Counted from the stretch's first letter, positions 15,141 through 23,194 are shown. The stretch: 34,235 bases of DNA from Rhodobacterales bacterium 32-67-9 (GCA_002280515.1 NCEA01000007.1:1-34235), one strand, 5' to 3'. A program made the numbers and translations. Notes: a model not told the origin generated them from the sequence alone.

Positions 15141-15757
15141 CGAGGGCGGGCTTCTACCTCGCGCGGACGTTCCGGCGCGATGCGCCCCTCGCGGCGCTTT
15201 CGGAGCCGCAGGCCGCGCTGATGGCCGAGCTTCGGGGCAAGCGGGTCGCGCTTGTCGGCAATGCCCGCTCGCTCACCGACCGGGCCGAGGGGGCGGATAT
15301 CGACGCCGCCGACCTCGTGATCCGCATCAACCGCGCGCCGATGCCCGATCCGCGCTCGCACGGGACGCGCACCGACTGGCTGGCGCTGGCGACCTCGATC
15401 GGGGCCGGGGATCTCGCCCGGCTCCGCCCCTCCCGCATCCTCTGGATGAGCCACAAGCGCAAGCGGCTGCCGTGGCGGGTCGCGACCGCGCCGGGCTTTT
15501 ACCTGCATCCCCTGGTCGACTGGGCGGGCCTGCGCGACCGGCTCCGCGCGCCGCCGACGACCGGGTTGATGATGATCGACCTTGTCGCGGCCAGCGACGC
15601 GGCGGCGCTCCAGCTTCACGGTTTCGATTTCTTCGCCTCGCTGTCGCTGACCGGATCGCGCCGCGCCGATCAGGTTCCGCACGACTTCGCCGCCGAACGC
15701 GATCACGTCGCGGCGCTGATGGAACGCGACCCCCGCGTGAGCCGGGCCGGGACGTGA
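15137..15757 (+). CDS. GT29-like (sialyltransferase-fold) glycosyltransferase
   Basis: A 206-residue protein with the motif order of CAZy family GT29. The L-motif region reads VALVGNARSL (37-46) then ADLVIRINRAP (58-68); the S-motif region reads PPTTGLMMIDL (139-149) and LHGFDFF (160-166); and H182-x4-E187 fits the VS motif HxxxxE that provides the catalytic His. Eukaryotic GT29 enzymes are sialyltransferases using CMP-sialic acid; bacterial members may use another CMP-sugar such as CMP-Kdo. The protein has no membrane anchor, unlike the animal enzymes. Coupled by ATGA overlap to the GT4 gene, pointing to a shared surface glycan. Donor and linkage are not determined. Confidence 0.75.
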   Translation: MTRAGFYLARTFRRDAPLAALSEPQAALMAELRGKRVALVGNARSLTDRAEGADIDAADLVIRINRAPMPDPRSHGTRTDWLALATSIGAGDLARLRPSRILWMSHKRKRLPWRVATAPGFYLHPLVDWAGLRDRLRAPPTTGLMMIDLVAASDAAALQLHGFDFFASLSLTGSRRADQVPHDFAAERDHVAALMERDPRVSRAGT

Positions 15758-15770
15758 CCGGCCTGCCGCA

Positions 15771-15783
15771 GGGCGGATATTTC
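15771..15783. repeat. GGGCGGATATTTC motif after GT29-like gene (possible REP-like copy)
   Basis: The motif begins 13 bases after the GT29-like stop and resembles the GGATATT cores found after two other genes in the window (near 22637 and 26150). It may be a fragment of a dispersed extragenic element. Such short GC-rich strings also occur inside genes, so support is weak. Confidence 0.25.
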
Positions 15784-15864
15784 TGCGCCGCAGCATTTAG
15801 GGCACTTTAACTGACCCCCGCAATCGGATAAGGGGCCTCGTCCTGTGCTGAAGGAGACCCCGGA

Positions 15865-16731
15865 ATGGGCTACAGAGTCGTTGTCGCCGGCGCCACCGGG
15901 AATGTGGGCCGCGAAATGTTGAATATCCTCGCCGAGCGGGAATTCCCCGTCGACGAGATCGTCGCGCTTGCCAGCCGCAAGTCGCTCGGCACCGAAGTTT
16001 CGTTCGGCGACCCGGAAATCCCGCTCGTCGTACCCGAGGTGAACCCCGAAGCCGTCGAGCAGTACAAGAACCGGATGATCATCGCCAACCCCAACTGCTC
16101 GACCGCGCAGATGGTGGTGGCGCTGAAGCCGCTGCACGACCGGGCGAGGATCAAGCGGGTGGTGGTCTCGACCTACCAGTCGGTCTCTGGCGCCGGCAAG
16201 GAAGGCATCGACGAGCTTTGGGATCAGACCAAGGGCATGTATGTGCCGGGCCAGGAAGTGGCGCCGAAGAAGTTCACCAAGCAGATCGCCTTCAACGTGA
16301 TCCCGCATATCGACGTCTTCCTGGATTCGGGCGAGACCAAGGAAGAATGGAAGATGGTCGCCGAGACCAAGAAGATCCTCGACAAGGCGATCAAGGTCAC
16401 CGCGACCTGCGTCCGCGTCCCGGTCTTCGTCGGCCATTCCGAAGCGGTGAACATCGAGTTCGAGGACTTCCTTGACGAGGATGAAGCCCGCGATATCCTG
16501 CGCGAGGCGCCGGGCGTGATGGTCGTCGACAAGCGTGAGAACGGCGGCTACGTGACGCCCGTCGAATGCGTCGGGGATTATGCGACTTTCGTCAGCCGCA
16601 TCCGTCAGGACAGCACGATCGAGAACGGTTTGAACCTCTGGTGCGTCAGCGACAACCTGAGAAAGGGCGCCGCGCTCAACGCCGTGCAGATCGCCGAGGT
16701 TCTCGGCAACCGCTGCCTCAAGAAGGGCTAA
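15865..16731 (+). CDS. asd: Aspartate-semialdehyde dehydrogenase with internal in-frame deletion
   Basis: Asd reduces aspartyl phosphate to aspartate semialdehyde for lysine, threonine, methionine and diaminopimelate. The reading frame is 288 aa, while related enzymes are about 340. The N-terminal GATGNVG loop (9-15) is present, and the catalytic Cys78 (NPNCST), the Gln in STYQSVSG and the His in VGHSEAVN are all kept. After SFGD (residue 49, base 16011) the sequence jumps straight to PEIPLVVPEVN. From memory of homologues, about 52 residues are missing, including the F.IGS.A and VIDNSS segments of the nucleotide-binding domain. The frame is preserved. A folded, active enzyme seems unlikely, yet the gene is usually essential. 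Either a second asd exists or the deletion is an assembly or sequencing artefact. Ribosome site AAGGAG precedes the ATG. Confidence 0.85.
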   Translation: MGYRVVVAGATGNVGREMLNILAEREFPVDEIVALASRKSLGTEVSFGDPEIPLVVPEVNPEAVEQYKNRMIIANPNCSTAQMVVALKPLHDRARIKRVVVSTYQSVSGAGKEGIDELWDQTKGMYVPGQEVAPKKFTKQIAFNVIPHIDVFLDSGETKEEWKMVAETKKILDKAIKVTATCVRVPVFVGHSEAVNIEFEDFLDEDEARDILREAPGVMVVDKRENGGYVTPVECVGDYATFVSRIRQDSTIENGLNLWCVSDNLRKGAALNAVQIAEVLGNRCLKKG

Positions 16732-16785
16732 GGCGCGCCAAGGCGGTCCCATATCTGGTAGAATTTGCGGAAACGTGATGCGCGC

Positions 16786-16798
16786 GTTATGGAATAAC
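16786..16798. promoter_or_regulatory. Small inverted repeat upstream of lolA
   Basis: GTTAT-GGA-ATAAC is a perfect 5-base inverted repeat 26 bases before the lolA start, in the 93-base gap after asd. It may be an operator or promoter-proximal element. It has no T-tract and so is not a good terminator for asd. Confidence 0.3.
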
Positions 16799-16824
16799 CG
16801 CGGACGCCGCCCTAGATTGACGGC

Positions 16825-17436
16825 ATGAAATACGCACGCGTCCTCCTCGCCCCGCTCTTCCTCGCAGCCACCGTCGCACAGGCCCTGGCCGAGCCGATTC
16901 CGTTGCCGGATATATCAAGATATATCAACGACTTGACGACAGCAGAGGCTGATTTCAAGCAGGTCAATGCCGACGGCTCCACCGCCACGGGGAAGGTCTT
17001 CATCCGCCGCCCGGGACGCATGCGGTTCGAATATGCCCCCCCCGATCGCACCCTGGTGCTGGCTTCCGCCGGACAGATCGCGATCTTTGACGGGAAATCC
17101 AACCAGCCGCCCGAGCAGTATCCGCTGTCGAGAACCCCGCTGAACCTGATCCTTGCCGAGACCGTCGACCTCTCGCGCGCCAAGATGGTCGTGGGGCATT
17201 CCGAGGCGAACGGCCTGACAATCGTCACCGCGCAGGACCCCGAGCACCCCGAGCTTGGAACGCTGCAAATGGCGTTCTCCGCCAGCCCCGTCACGCTCAG
17301 GCAATGGGTGGTGACGGACGAGGCCGGCGGCCAGACGACTGTGATCCTCGGGCCGCTGAAAGCCGGCGAGAGCTACGCCACCTCGCTCTTTGCGATCCAG
17401 GCCGAGGCCGACAAGCTCAAGCGCCGCAAAAACTGA
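16825..17436 (+). CDS. lolA: Outer-membrane lipoprotein carrier protein LolA
   Basis: Periplasmic chaperone that receives lipoproteins from LolCDE and passes them to the outer membrane. The 203-residue protein has a Sec signal peptide of about 22 residues ending AQALA, then the LolA pattern: ISRYINDLTTAEADFKQVNADGS, KVFIRRPGRMRFEYAPP, LVLASAGQIAIFD, and TPLNLILAE. The length is normal. It ends 6 bases before the convergent lytic transglycosylase-like lipoprotein gene. In several Rhodobacterales lolA follows ftsK; here the upstream gene is asd. A tandem 10-base repeat (16909-16928) falls within the coding region and does not disturb the frame. Confidence 0.92.
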   Translation: MKYARVLLAPLFLAATVAQALAEPIPLPDISRYINDLTTAEADFKQVNADGSTATGKVFIRRPGRMRFEYAPPDRTLVLASAGQIAIFDGKSNQPPEQYPLSRTPLNLILAETVDLSRAKMVVGHSEANGLTIVTAQDPEHPELGTLQMAFSASPVTLRQWVVTDEAGGQTTVILGPLKAGESYATSLFAIQAEADKLKRRKN

Positions 17437-17442
17437 TGACGC

Positions 17443-18021
17443 TCAGAGCTTGCCGCAGGCGATGAGCTGGCGTTGGTAAAGCTCCGCCCGCGCGCCGACC
17501 TCTGCCGCGACCCGCAAGAGCCAGGCCTTGTCATTGTGGCTGCCGCGCGAGTAGCCGCCATGGCCCTCGTGATAGGCAAGGTACTGGCTCGTCGCGTCCC
17601 ATTTTGAGAGGCCGAGCTTCTTTTCCGACTGGTCCATGTACCATCCGATGAAATCGGTCGCGTCGGTGATCTTGTTGCGCCGGGCACCGTAGCTGCGGGT
17701 GGCCTTGACGTAGTCATCCCAGGTCCCGTCCAGCGCCTGCGAATAGCCGTAGGCCGAGCTTTTCCGGCCCATGGGAATGATGCCGAGCGCGAAGCGGCGC
17801 GGGGTCTTGGCGTTGCCGATGAATTTCGATTCCTGGTAGATCGTCGCCATCTGGACGTGGATCGGCACGCCCCAGTTGCGTTCGGCGCGCTGCATCGCCG
17901 TCAGGTATTCCGGCCGCTGTTCGAGGACCGAACAGGCATTGTCGAGATTGCGCGGAGCGGAATTGTTCCCGCCGCATGACACCAGAAGCAACAGGACACC
18001 CAGCCGGAGAAGTCTGCTCAT
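17443..18021 (-). CDS. Lipoprotein with lytic transglycosylase (SLT-like) domain
   Basis: A 192-residue predicted lipoprotein: the signal sequence ends in the lipobox LVSC with Cys16 as the lipid-attachment residue. The mature part has a lysozyme-like layout, with the candidate catalytic Glu64 in YQESKF, followed by AYGYSQALDGTWDDY and LAYHEGHGGYSRG. Such enzymes cleave peptidoglycan glycan strands, forming anhydromuropeptides. The start ATG at 18021 immediately precedes the basic n-region MSRLLR; the frame is open further upstream but that would bury the signal sequence. Convergent with lolA, which transports lipoproteins, though a functional link is not shown. Confidence 0.85.
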   Translation of the reverse strand: MSRLLRLGVLLLLVSCGGNNSAPRNLDNACSVLEQRPEYLTAMQRAERNWGVPIHVQMATIYQESKFIGNAKTPRRFALGIIPMGRKSSAYGYSQALDGTWDDYVKATRSYGARRNKITDATDFIGWYMDQSEKKLGLSKWDATSQYLAYHEGHGGYSRGSHNDKAWLLRVAAEVGARAELYQRQLIACGKL

Positions 18022-18283
18022 ACTGCCTCGCTCGATCTTCTTTTTCCGGCAGTTTACGAAAATTCCTCGGCGGGGGAAATCACAAAGCGGGGCGATGCGG
18101 TCAGGCACCGCCGAACGGCCCAGGACGGGGCGATCCCGTCTGGGGTGAATACCGTGCCTTCGGCGCAACGGCTGGCAATAACTGTAAGGATGAACTCCAC
18201 AGACTGTTTCCGTCCGAATCGGTCTGAGACATGGACATCAGGCCCGTCAAGGGGGTAAAAAGAAACTAGGGACTTAGGAAGCT
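18022..18283. other. 262-base divergent intergenic region (transglycosylase / hspQ)
   Basis: No open reading frame here looks like protein. A perfect inverted repeat GACGGG-GCGAT-CCCGTC lies at 18124-18140. The region should hold the promoters of both flanking genes; a heat-shock type promoter would be expected for hspQ, but I cannot point to convincing -35/-10 elements. Confidence 0.3.
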
Positions 18284-18610
18284 ATGCTGAAAACGAATGC
18301 GAAATATCATCTCGGACAGGTGGTGCGGCACCGCAAGCACCCGTTCCGGGGAGTCGTGTTCGATGTTGACGCAATGTTCTCCAACACGGACGAATGGTAC
18401 GCGGCAATCCCCGAGGACAGTCGCCCGGCGAAGGAACAGCCGTTCTATCACCTCCTGGCCGAGAACGACGAAAGCTATTACGTCGCCTATGTCTCGGAAC
18501 AGAACCTCATCGCGGATTATTCCGGCGAACCGGTGGATCACCCCGACCTGCCCGATCTTTTCGGGGATTTCGAGGATGGCCGCTACCCGTTGCACTTCCA
18601 GTTGAACTGA
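18284..18610 (+). CDS. hspQ: Heat shock protein HspQ
   Basis: A 108-residue protein of the HspQ/YccV (hemimethylated DNA-binding fold) family. Typical stretches are KYHLGQVVRHRKHPFRGVVFDVDA at the N-terminus, then DEWYA, QPFYHLLAEN, YVAYVSEQNL and HPDLPDLFG. In enterobacteria HspQ is a heat-induced specificity factor that promotes Lon-dependent degradation. The length is close to the E. coli protein. It is convergent with the gamma-glutamyltransferase gene, with 13 bases between the stops. Confidence 0.92.
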   Translation: MLKTNAKYHLGQVVRHRKHPFRGVVFDVDAMFSNTDEWYAAIPEDSRPAKEQPFYHLLAENDESYYVAYVSEQNLIADYSGEPVDHPDLPDLFGDFEDGRYPLHFQLN

Positions 18611-18623
18611 CCGGCAGGCCCGG

Positions 18624-20204
18624 TCAATAGCCGAGGGCGCAGCCGTCCTTTCGCGGGTCCGACGCGCCGTGCAGGATGCCGCGCGCATGGTCGATGAGGA
18701 TTGCCTGGCCGCCGCCAAGTGGCCCGTCCGGCGTCGTCACCTGGTGTCCTATCGCCGCGAGCGCCCGCAAGGTCGTATCCGGGTATCCGCGCTCCGCCTT
18801 CAGGATGCCGTTCTCGGCCATCGACCGGGGCGCGTCGATCGCGCTCTGCGGACCCAGCCCGTAATCGAGCAGGTTCGACACGACATGAGCATGGCCCATC
18901 GGCTGATAGGACCCGCCCATGACGCCGAAGGGCAGGATCACGCGGCCCTCGTGACGCAGCATCGCCGGGATGATCGTGTGCATCGGCCGTTTGCCGCCCG
19001 CGACCTCGTTCGGATGGCCCTCGGTCAGGGTGAAACCGGCGCCGCGGTTCTGGAAGAGGATGCCGAACTTTTCGGACGCGATGCCCGAGCCGAAGCCCCA
19101 GTAGGTCGAATAGATCAGCGAAACCGCCATCCGGTCACGGTCGACGACAGTCAGGTAGACCGTGTCGCGGTGCACCGCCTCGGTCCGCTTCGCCACCTGT
19201 TCCATCGCCCGCCTTGGGTCGATCAGCGCCGCCAGACGTGCCGCCGTGGCATCGGCGATCATATGGCCGAGACGGGTCGTGCAGTCCGGATCGGCGATGA
19301 ACCGGTCGCGTGCGTCATAGGCGAGCTTCGCGGCCTCGGCCTCCAGATGCGCGCGTTCGGGACCGAGGGGATCGAGCGCCGCGATGTCGAAATGCGACAG
19401 GATCTTCAGGATGAGGATCGCCGTCGCGCCCTGTCCGTTGGGCGGATGCTCCAGCAGGTCGTGCCCGCGATACTGGCCTTCGACCGGCTCGGTCCAAATG
19501 CATTCGGTTGCCGCGAAATCGGCGAGGTCGTGCGTGCCGCCCGCCGCACGGAGCGAGCGCACCATGTCCTCGGCCACCTCGCCATCGTAGAATCCGGCGC
19601 GGCCTTCCTTCGCGATCCGCCGCAACACCTCGGCCTGGCCCGGCGCGCGGAAGATATCGCCGGTGGTCAGCGGCGCGCCGCCCCTGAGGTAGAAATCCCG
19701 CGCCGCACCGGTCAGGCGCGCGCCGCTTTCGGGCCAGTCGAAGGCGACGCGGGGGGCGACAGGAATGCCCTCTTCGGCATAGCGGATCGCCGGGGCGAGG
19801 CTCGCGGCAAGGCCAAGCCGTCCGAATCGCCCGGACAGCGCGCAGAAGGCGTCGATCGCGCCGGGGACCGTCACCGACTCGACGCTTTCCGTGCCGATCG
19901 CGGTCACGCCGCGTTCGCGCATCGCCGCCGCGCTCAACCCCCTGGGCGCCCGCCCCGATCCGTTCAGGGCTACCACGTGTTCCGTGCCGGCCGGCTTCAC
20001 CAGCACGAAGCAATCACCGCCGATGCCGCAGCTTTGCGGCTCGGCGAAGCCCAGCAATACCGCGCCGGCGATTGCCGCGTCGACGGCGTTGCCGCCGGAT
20101 TGCAGGATGTCGAGCGCGGTCTTCGCCGCCAACGGGTGCGACGTGGCGCAAACCGCGTTCGCGGCCAGCACCGGGGATCGTCCTGGAAGTTGGAAATCGC
20201 GCAT
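18624..20204 (-). CDS. ggt: Gamma-glutamyltransferase family protein
   Basis: Self-processing Ntn-hydrolase that splits glutathione or other gamma-glutamyl compounds, 526 aa. The nucleophile formed on cleavage is Thr348 (RDTVYLTVVD), placed seven residues before Asp355 as in E. coli GGT. Other family signatures are SGGNAVDAAIAG (36-47), CGIGGD (59-64), PPNGQGATA, NRGAGFTL and GGKRPMHTIIPA. No signal peptide is visible, so unlike E. coli GGT it may act in the cytoplasm, as YwrD-like members do. The second of two adjacent ATGs (20204) is best spaced from an AGGAGG site. Substrate preference (glutathione hydrolase versus acylase) is not clear. Confidence 0.9.
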   Translation of the reverse strand: MRDFQLPGRSPVLAANAVCATSHPLAAKTALDILQSGGNAVDAAIAGAVLLGFAEPQSCGIGGDCFVLVKPAGTEHVVALNGSGRAPRGLSAAAMRERGVTAIGTESVESVTVPGAIDAFCALSGRFGRLGLAASLAPAIRYAEEGIPVAPRVAFDWPESGARLTGAARDFYLRGGAPLTTGDIFRAPGQAEVLRRIAKEGRAGFYDGEVAEDMVRSLRAAGGTHDLADFAATECIWTEPVEGQYRGHDLLEHPPNGQGATAILILKILSHFDIAALDPLGPERAHLEAEAAKLAYDARDRFIADPDCTTRLGHMIADATAARLAALIDPRRAMEQVAKRTEAVHRDTVYLTVVDRDRMAVSLIYSTYWGFGSGIASEKFGILFQNRGAGFTLTEGHPNEVAGGKRPMHTIIPAMLRHEGRVILPFGVMGGSYQPMGHAHVVSNLLDYGLGPQSAIDAPRSMAENGILKAERGYPDTTLRALAAIGHQVTTPDGPLGGGQAILIDHARGILHGASDPRKDGCALGY

Positions 20205-20207
20205 CAT

Positions 20208-20478
20208 GCCCTCCTGTCGGCGGTACGCTATCGCGTTTCCTGGCCACAATGAATCGAATTTCGGATCGTGCTGGCCGATTGTCGTCGACCGGCCGTTCGG
20301 GGCTGGTCAACGGGCGCGCCTGATCGCAATCGCCGCGGATCGACGTGCGAGCCTGCCGGCCCGGGCCTGATGCTGTCGGGAAGGGGAAAGACCTCGGCGC
20401 CGCGCAATGGGTGGGGGCTGTTGAACGCGACGCCGAGGGAAGCCTTAAGCAGCTACAGGTCCCATACTTGCGTGGCAT
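20208..20478. other. 271-base region between ggt and the anti-sigma gene
   Basis: Upstream of ggt and downstream of the anti-sigma gene, both on the minus strand. It must hold the ggt promoter and probably the end of the STAS/anti-sigma transcript. Short frames exist on both strands but none resembles a protein, and I see no strong hairpin. Confidence 0.3.
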
Positions 20479-21015
20479 TCAGGCCGAGTTTGGGAGGTAT
20501 TGCGGCATCTTTGCGGCGGTTCGCCCGAGTTGCGCGGTCAGGGGAATGCGGAATGTCAGCCGGTTTCGGCCGTTTTCCCTCGTGTAGCAGATGTCGGTTG
20601 TAAGATCCCGTATCAGCGCCCAGCCCCATCCTCCCTCTGCCAGCCCACCGGCCGTCGTGGCCAACGACGGCATCGCGCCCTCGGGCAATATCCTACCGGG
20701 CATCGGATGGCCCTGATCCTCGACAAGACAGTGCAAAGCCGCCCCCGCCCGCCGCAGGTCAAGCCGAACAGGACCCGGAGGCAGGCCCGCATAGCCGTGT
20801 TCGACGACATTGTTCAGCACTTCCGCCAAAGCAAGTTCCAGCGTCCCGGCATCGTCGGGCGTGATGCGCCGCGCGAAGCGCGCCACGGCGCCCCGCAGCG
20901 CGATGCGAACCGCCGTCGGTTCGGCGGAAAAGACCTGCCGGAACAGATCGCCGTCCCCCGGCGCCGGCCCGTCCCGCAAAATGCCGCCGGCCTGCGTGGA
21001 AGAGTCAGTCAGCAT
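20479..21015 (-). CDS. RsbW-like anti-sigma factor / serine kinase
   Basis: A 178-residue protein with a GHKL ATPase fold of the HATPase_c_2 (RsbW/SpoIIAB) type. The N-box reads ALAEVLNNVVEHGY (62-75), followed by the G1 box VEDQG near 100 and a later GGWGWALIRDLTTD segment. Such kinases phosphorylate an STAS antagonist and sequester a sigma factor or output protein. The start at 21015 overlaps the end of the STAS gene by 11 bases, so the pair forms a partner-switching unit. A proline/threonine-rich tail of about 25 residues precedes the kinase core. No sigma factor or PP2C phosphatase is in the window, so the output is unknown. Confidence 0.85.
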   Translation of the reverse strand: MLTDSSTQAGGILRDGPAPGDGDLFRQVFSAEPTAVRIALRGAVARFARRITPDDAGTLELALAEVLNNVVEHGYAGLPPGPVRLDLRRAGAALHCLVEDQGHPMPGRILPEGAMPSLATTAGGLAEGGWGWALIRDLTTDICYTRENGRNRLTFRIPLTAQLGRTAAKMPQYLPNSA

Positions 21016-21349
21016 TCCCGACGTTCCCGAGCGTTTCCGGGGCGGTCGCATGGATCGGAAAGACGCTGTCCATACGGGTGAGGCGGAAGACCTTGCCGAC
21101 ATTCGGCGTCAGTGCCGCAAGTTCGAGCTGCATGTGCGGGGCCAGGAACTTCATCACCGCGACGATCGCGCCGAGCCCGGAACTGTCGACGAAAGTCACC
21201 CGCGACAGGTCGAGGATGACCGGCCCCTGGCCGCCGCCCGTCAACTCGCGCATCCGGTCCTTGAACTGGATCGCGACGGCCGCGTCGATCCGCTCCTCGT
21301 TTACGCGCACGATCAGCGCATCGGGTCTGGCTTCGGTGGAAAGGTGCAT
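21005..21349 (-). CDS. STAS-domain anti-sigma factor antagonist
   Basis: A 114-residue single STAS domain. The phosphorylation loop reads DSSGLGA beginning at residue 55, preceded by GPVILDLSRVTFV and followed by VAVMKFLAPHMQLEL, as in SpoIIAA/RsbV. In its unphosphorylated state the family binds the anti-sigma kinase and frees its partner. First gene of a two-gene operon with the RsbW-like kinase, which overlaps it by 11 bases. Divergent from the thiolase gene. Confidence 0.9.
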   Translation of the reverse strand: MHLSTEARPDALIVRVNEERIDAAVAIQFKDRMRELTGGGQGPVILDLSRVTFVDSSGLGAIVAVMKFLAPHMQLELAALTPNVGKVFRLTRMDSVFPIHATAPETLGNVGNAD

Positions 21350-21440
21350 GGCTCCGCCCTCGGTCTTGTCACGTGAAGGCTAGACGCCAATCCTTACTAT
21401 TCGGTATGCCTCCGGGGGCCAGACCCGGAAGGAGCATGAA

Positions 21441-22619
21441 ATGGAAGAGGTTGTGATCGCCGGCGCCGCGCGGACCGCGATGGGCGGCTTCCAGGGCGCC
21501 TTTGCCGGAACCGACGCGGCGACCCTCGGCGGCGTGGCCATTGCCGCGGCACTCGCCGACGCCGGCGCGGCGGCGGACCAGGTCGAGGAGCTGCTGATGG
21601 GCTGCGTCCTGCCCGCCGGCCAGGGCCAGGCCCCGGCGCGGCAGGCCGGGTTCAAGGCCGGCCTCGGGCAGGAGGTGCCGGCCACCACGCTCAACAAGAT
21701 GTGCGGCTCGGGGATGAAGGCGGCGATGATCGCCTTCGACCAGATCGCGCTCGGGCAGACCGGGATCATGGTCGCCGGCGGGATGGAGAGCATGACCAAC
21801 GCGCCCTATCTCCTGCCGAAGATGCGCTCCGGCGCGCGCCTCGGCCATGCGACTGCGCTCGACCACATGTTCCTCGACGGGCTCGAGGACGCCTACGACA
21901 AGGGCCGGCTCATGGGCACCTTCGCCGAGGATTGCGCGAGTGCCTTCCAGTTCACCCGCGCCGCCCAGGACGACTACGCGCTCGCCTCGCTCTCCCGCGC
22001 GCTTGACGCCGGGCGGACCGGCGCCTTCGCGGGTGAGATCGCGGCTGTCACCGTCGGCACCCGCGCCGGCGAGGCGACCGTTGCCGCCGACGAACAGCCG
22101 GGCCTCGCCCGGCCCGAGAAGATCCCGACCCTGAAACCCGCCTTCCGCAAGGACGGCACGGTGACGGCGGCCAATTCCTCCTCGATCTCCGACGGCGCCG
22201 CCGCCCTCGTCCTCGCCTCCCGCGCCGCCGCCGGGGCGGCCGGCCTCAAGGTCCGCGCCCGCATCCTCGGCCATGCGAGCCATGCCCAGGCGCCCGCCGA
22301 TTTCCCGACGGCGCCGATCCCGGCCGCGCAAAAACTCCTCGACCGGCTTGGCTGGACCAAGGACGATGTCGACCTATGGGAGGTGAACGAGGCCTTCGCT
22401 GTCGTGCCGATGGTCTTCATGCAGGCGCTCGGCATCGACCATGCAAAGCTGAACGTCAACGGCGGCGCCTGCGCGCTTGGCCACCCGATCGGCGCCTCGG
22501 GTGCGCGGATCATGGTCACGCTCCTCAACGCCCTCGAAAAGCGCGGCCTCAAGCGCGGCATCGCCGCCATCTGCATCGGTGGCGGCGAAGGTACGACCAT
22601 CGCCATCGAACGGTGCTGA
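21441..22619 (+). CDS. Acetyl-CoA acetyltransferase (thiolase)
   Basis: Condenses two acetyl-CoA or cleaves acetoacetyl-CoA, 392 aa, a length normal for biosynthetic thiolases. The catalytic residues are Cys88 (NKMCGSG), His348 (GHPIGASG) and Cys378 (CIGGGEG). The GGMESMTNAPYLLP stretch and loop structure fit the PhaA/AtoB group rather than long-chain degradative thiolases; a secondary-metabolism paralogue is possible. A strong GGAAGGAG site precedes the ATG, next to a TCCGGG/CCCGGA inverted repeat (21411-21429). It is the first of a run of plus-strand genes but is followed by a stem-loop, so it may be transcribed alone. Confidence 0.92.
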   Translation: MEEVVIAGAARTAMGGFQGAFAGTDAATLGGVAIAAALADAGAAADQVEELLMGCVLPAGQGQAPARQAGFKAGLGQEVPATTLNKMCGSGMKAAMIAFDQIALGQTGIMVAGGMESMTNAPYLLPKMRSGARLGHATALDHMFLDGLEDAYDKGRLMGTFAEDCASAFQFTRAAQDDYALASLSRALDAGRTGAFAGEIAAVTVGTRAGEATVAADEQPGLARPEKIPTLKPAFRKDGTVTAANSSSISDGAAALVLASRAAAGAAGLKVRARILGHASHAQAPADFPTAPIPAAQKLLDRLGWTKDDVDLWEVNEAFAVVPMVFMQALGIDHAKLNVNGGACALGHPIGASGARIMVTLLNALEKRGLKRGIAAICIGGGEGTTIAIERC

Positions 22620-22636
22620 CCTTCATCTTGCCGGAA

Positions 22637-22671
22637 ATATCCTCGGGGGTCCGGGGGCCGACAGCCCCCGG
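22637..22671. repeat. REP-like element with stem-loop after the thiolase gene
   Basis: Starting 18 bases past the thiolase stop, the sequence reads ATATCCTCGGGGGTCC and then a perfect 8-base stem CCGGGGGC / GCCCCCGG (22651-22658 and 22664-22671) with loop CGACA. No T-tract follows. The ATATCC(T/C)CG edge recurs inverted after the homocysteine methyltransferase gene. It may mark a dispersed extragenic palindrome that also ends transcription. Confidence 0.45.
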
Positions 22672-22692
22672 CCGGCCGCAACAGGAGCTTAC

Positions 22693-23148
22693 ATGACCGT
22701 CGACTACCCCACGCTCGCCAAGGTGATCGAAAGCCTCACCGAGGGCGAGGATGACACGATCGCGCTGATGGCCACCGTCGCCTGCGAGGTGCACCAGTCC
22801 GACGCCCGTTTCGACTGGACCGGCTTTTACCGGGTGACCGCGCCGGAGATGCTGAAGATCGGACCCTATCAGGGCGGCCATGGCTGCCTCACCATCCCCT
22901 TCGGCAAAGGCGTCTGCGGAGCCGCCGCGCGCACGGGCGAGGTCCAGATCGTCCCCGACGTCGACGCCTTCCCCGGCCACATCGCCTGCGCTGCCTCGAC
23001 CCGGTCCGAGATCGTCATGCCGGTCTTCGGCAAGGATGGCCGGCTCATCGCGGTCTTCGACATCGACAGCAACCGGCCCGACGCTTTCACCGACGAAGAC
23101 GCGGCCGGCCTCTCGGCGATCCTCAGGTCGGTTTTCGGCGCAAGGTGA
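22693..23148 (+). CDS. msrC: Free methionine-(R)-sulfoxide reductase (GAF domain)
   Basis: Reduces free L-methionine-(R)-sulfoxide using thioredoxin-type reductant, protecting methionine pools from oxidation. The 151-residue protein is a single GAF domain with the three cysteines diagnostic of fRMsr: Cys65 (HGCLTIP), Cys75 (GVCGAAA) and Cys99 (HIACAAS). Their spacing, 10 and 24 residues, matches E. coli fRMsr (84, 94, 118). The segments GPYQGGHGC and STRSEIVMPV also fit. I chose the ATG at 22693, which follows AGGAGC; the frame runs 72 codons further upstream over the thiolase end and the hairpin but is not protein-like. GAF proteins are often called generic sensors, but the cysteine triad makes the enzyme assignment strong. 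Confidence 0.92.
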   Translation: MTVDYPTLAKVIESLTEGEDDTIALMATVACEVHQSDARFDWTGFYRVTAPEMLKIGPYQGGHGCLTIPFGKGVCGAAARTGEVQIVPDVDAFPGHIACAASTRSEIVMPVFGKDGRLIAVFDIDSNRPDAFTDEDAAGLSAILRSVFGAR

Positions 23149-23194
23149 CGCGGCCGGACGCGCCTGCCACCCCGACGGGCGCCACGCTCGGCCC

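Noticed and set aside
16909-16928. Tandem repeat GATATATCAA x2 at the start of mature LolA
   Set aside because: It lies inside coding sequence as ordinary residues, is only two copies and has no visible consequence.
22477-23194. Longer frames upstream of msrC and the GFA gene
   Set aside because: They overlap upstream genes or the REP-like hairpin and show no protein family resemblance; internal ATGs are better supported.
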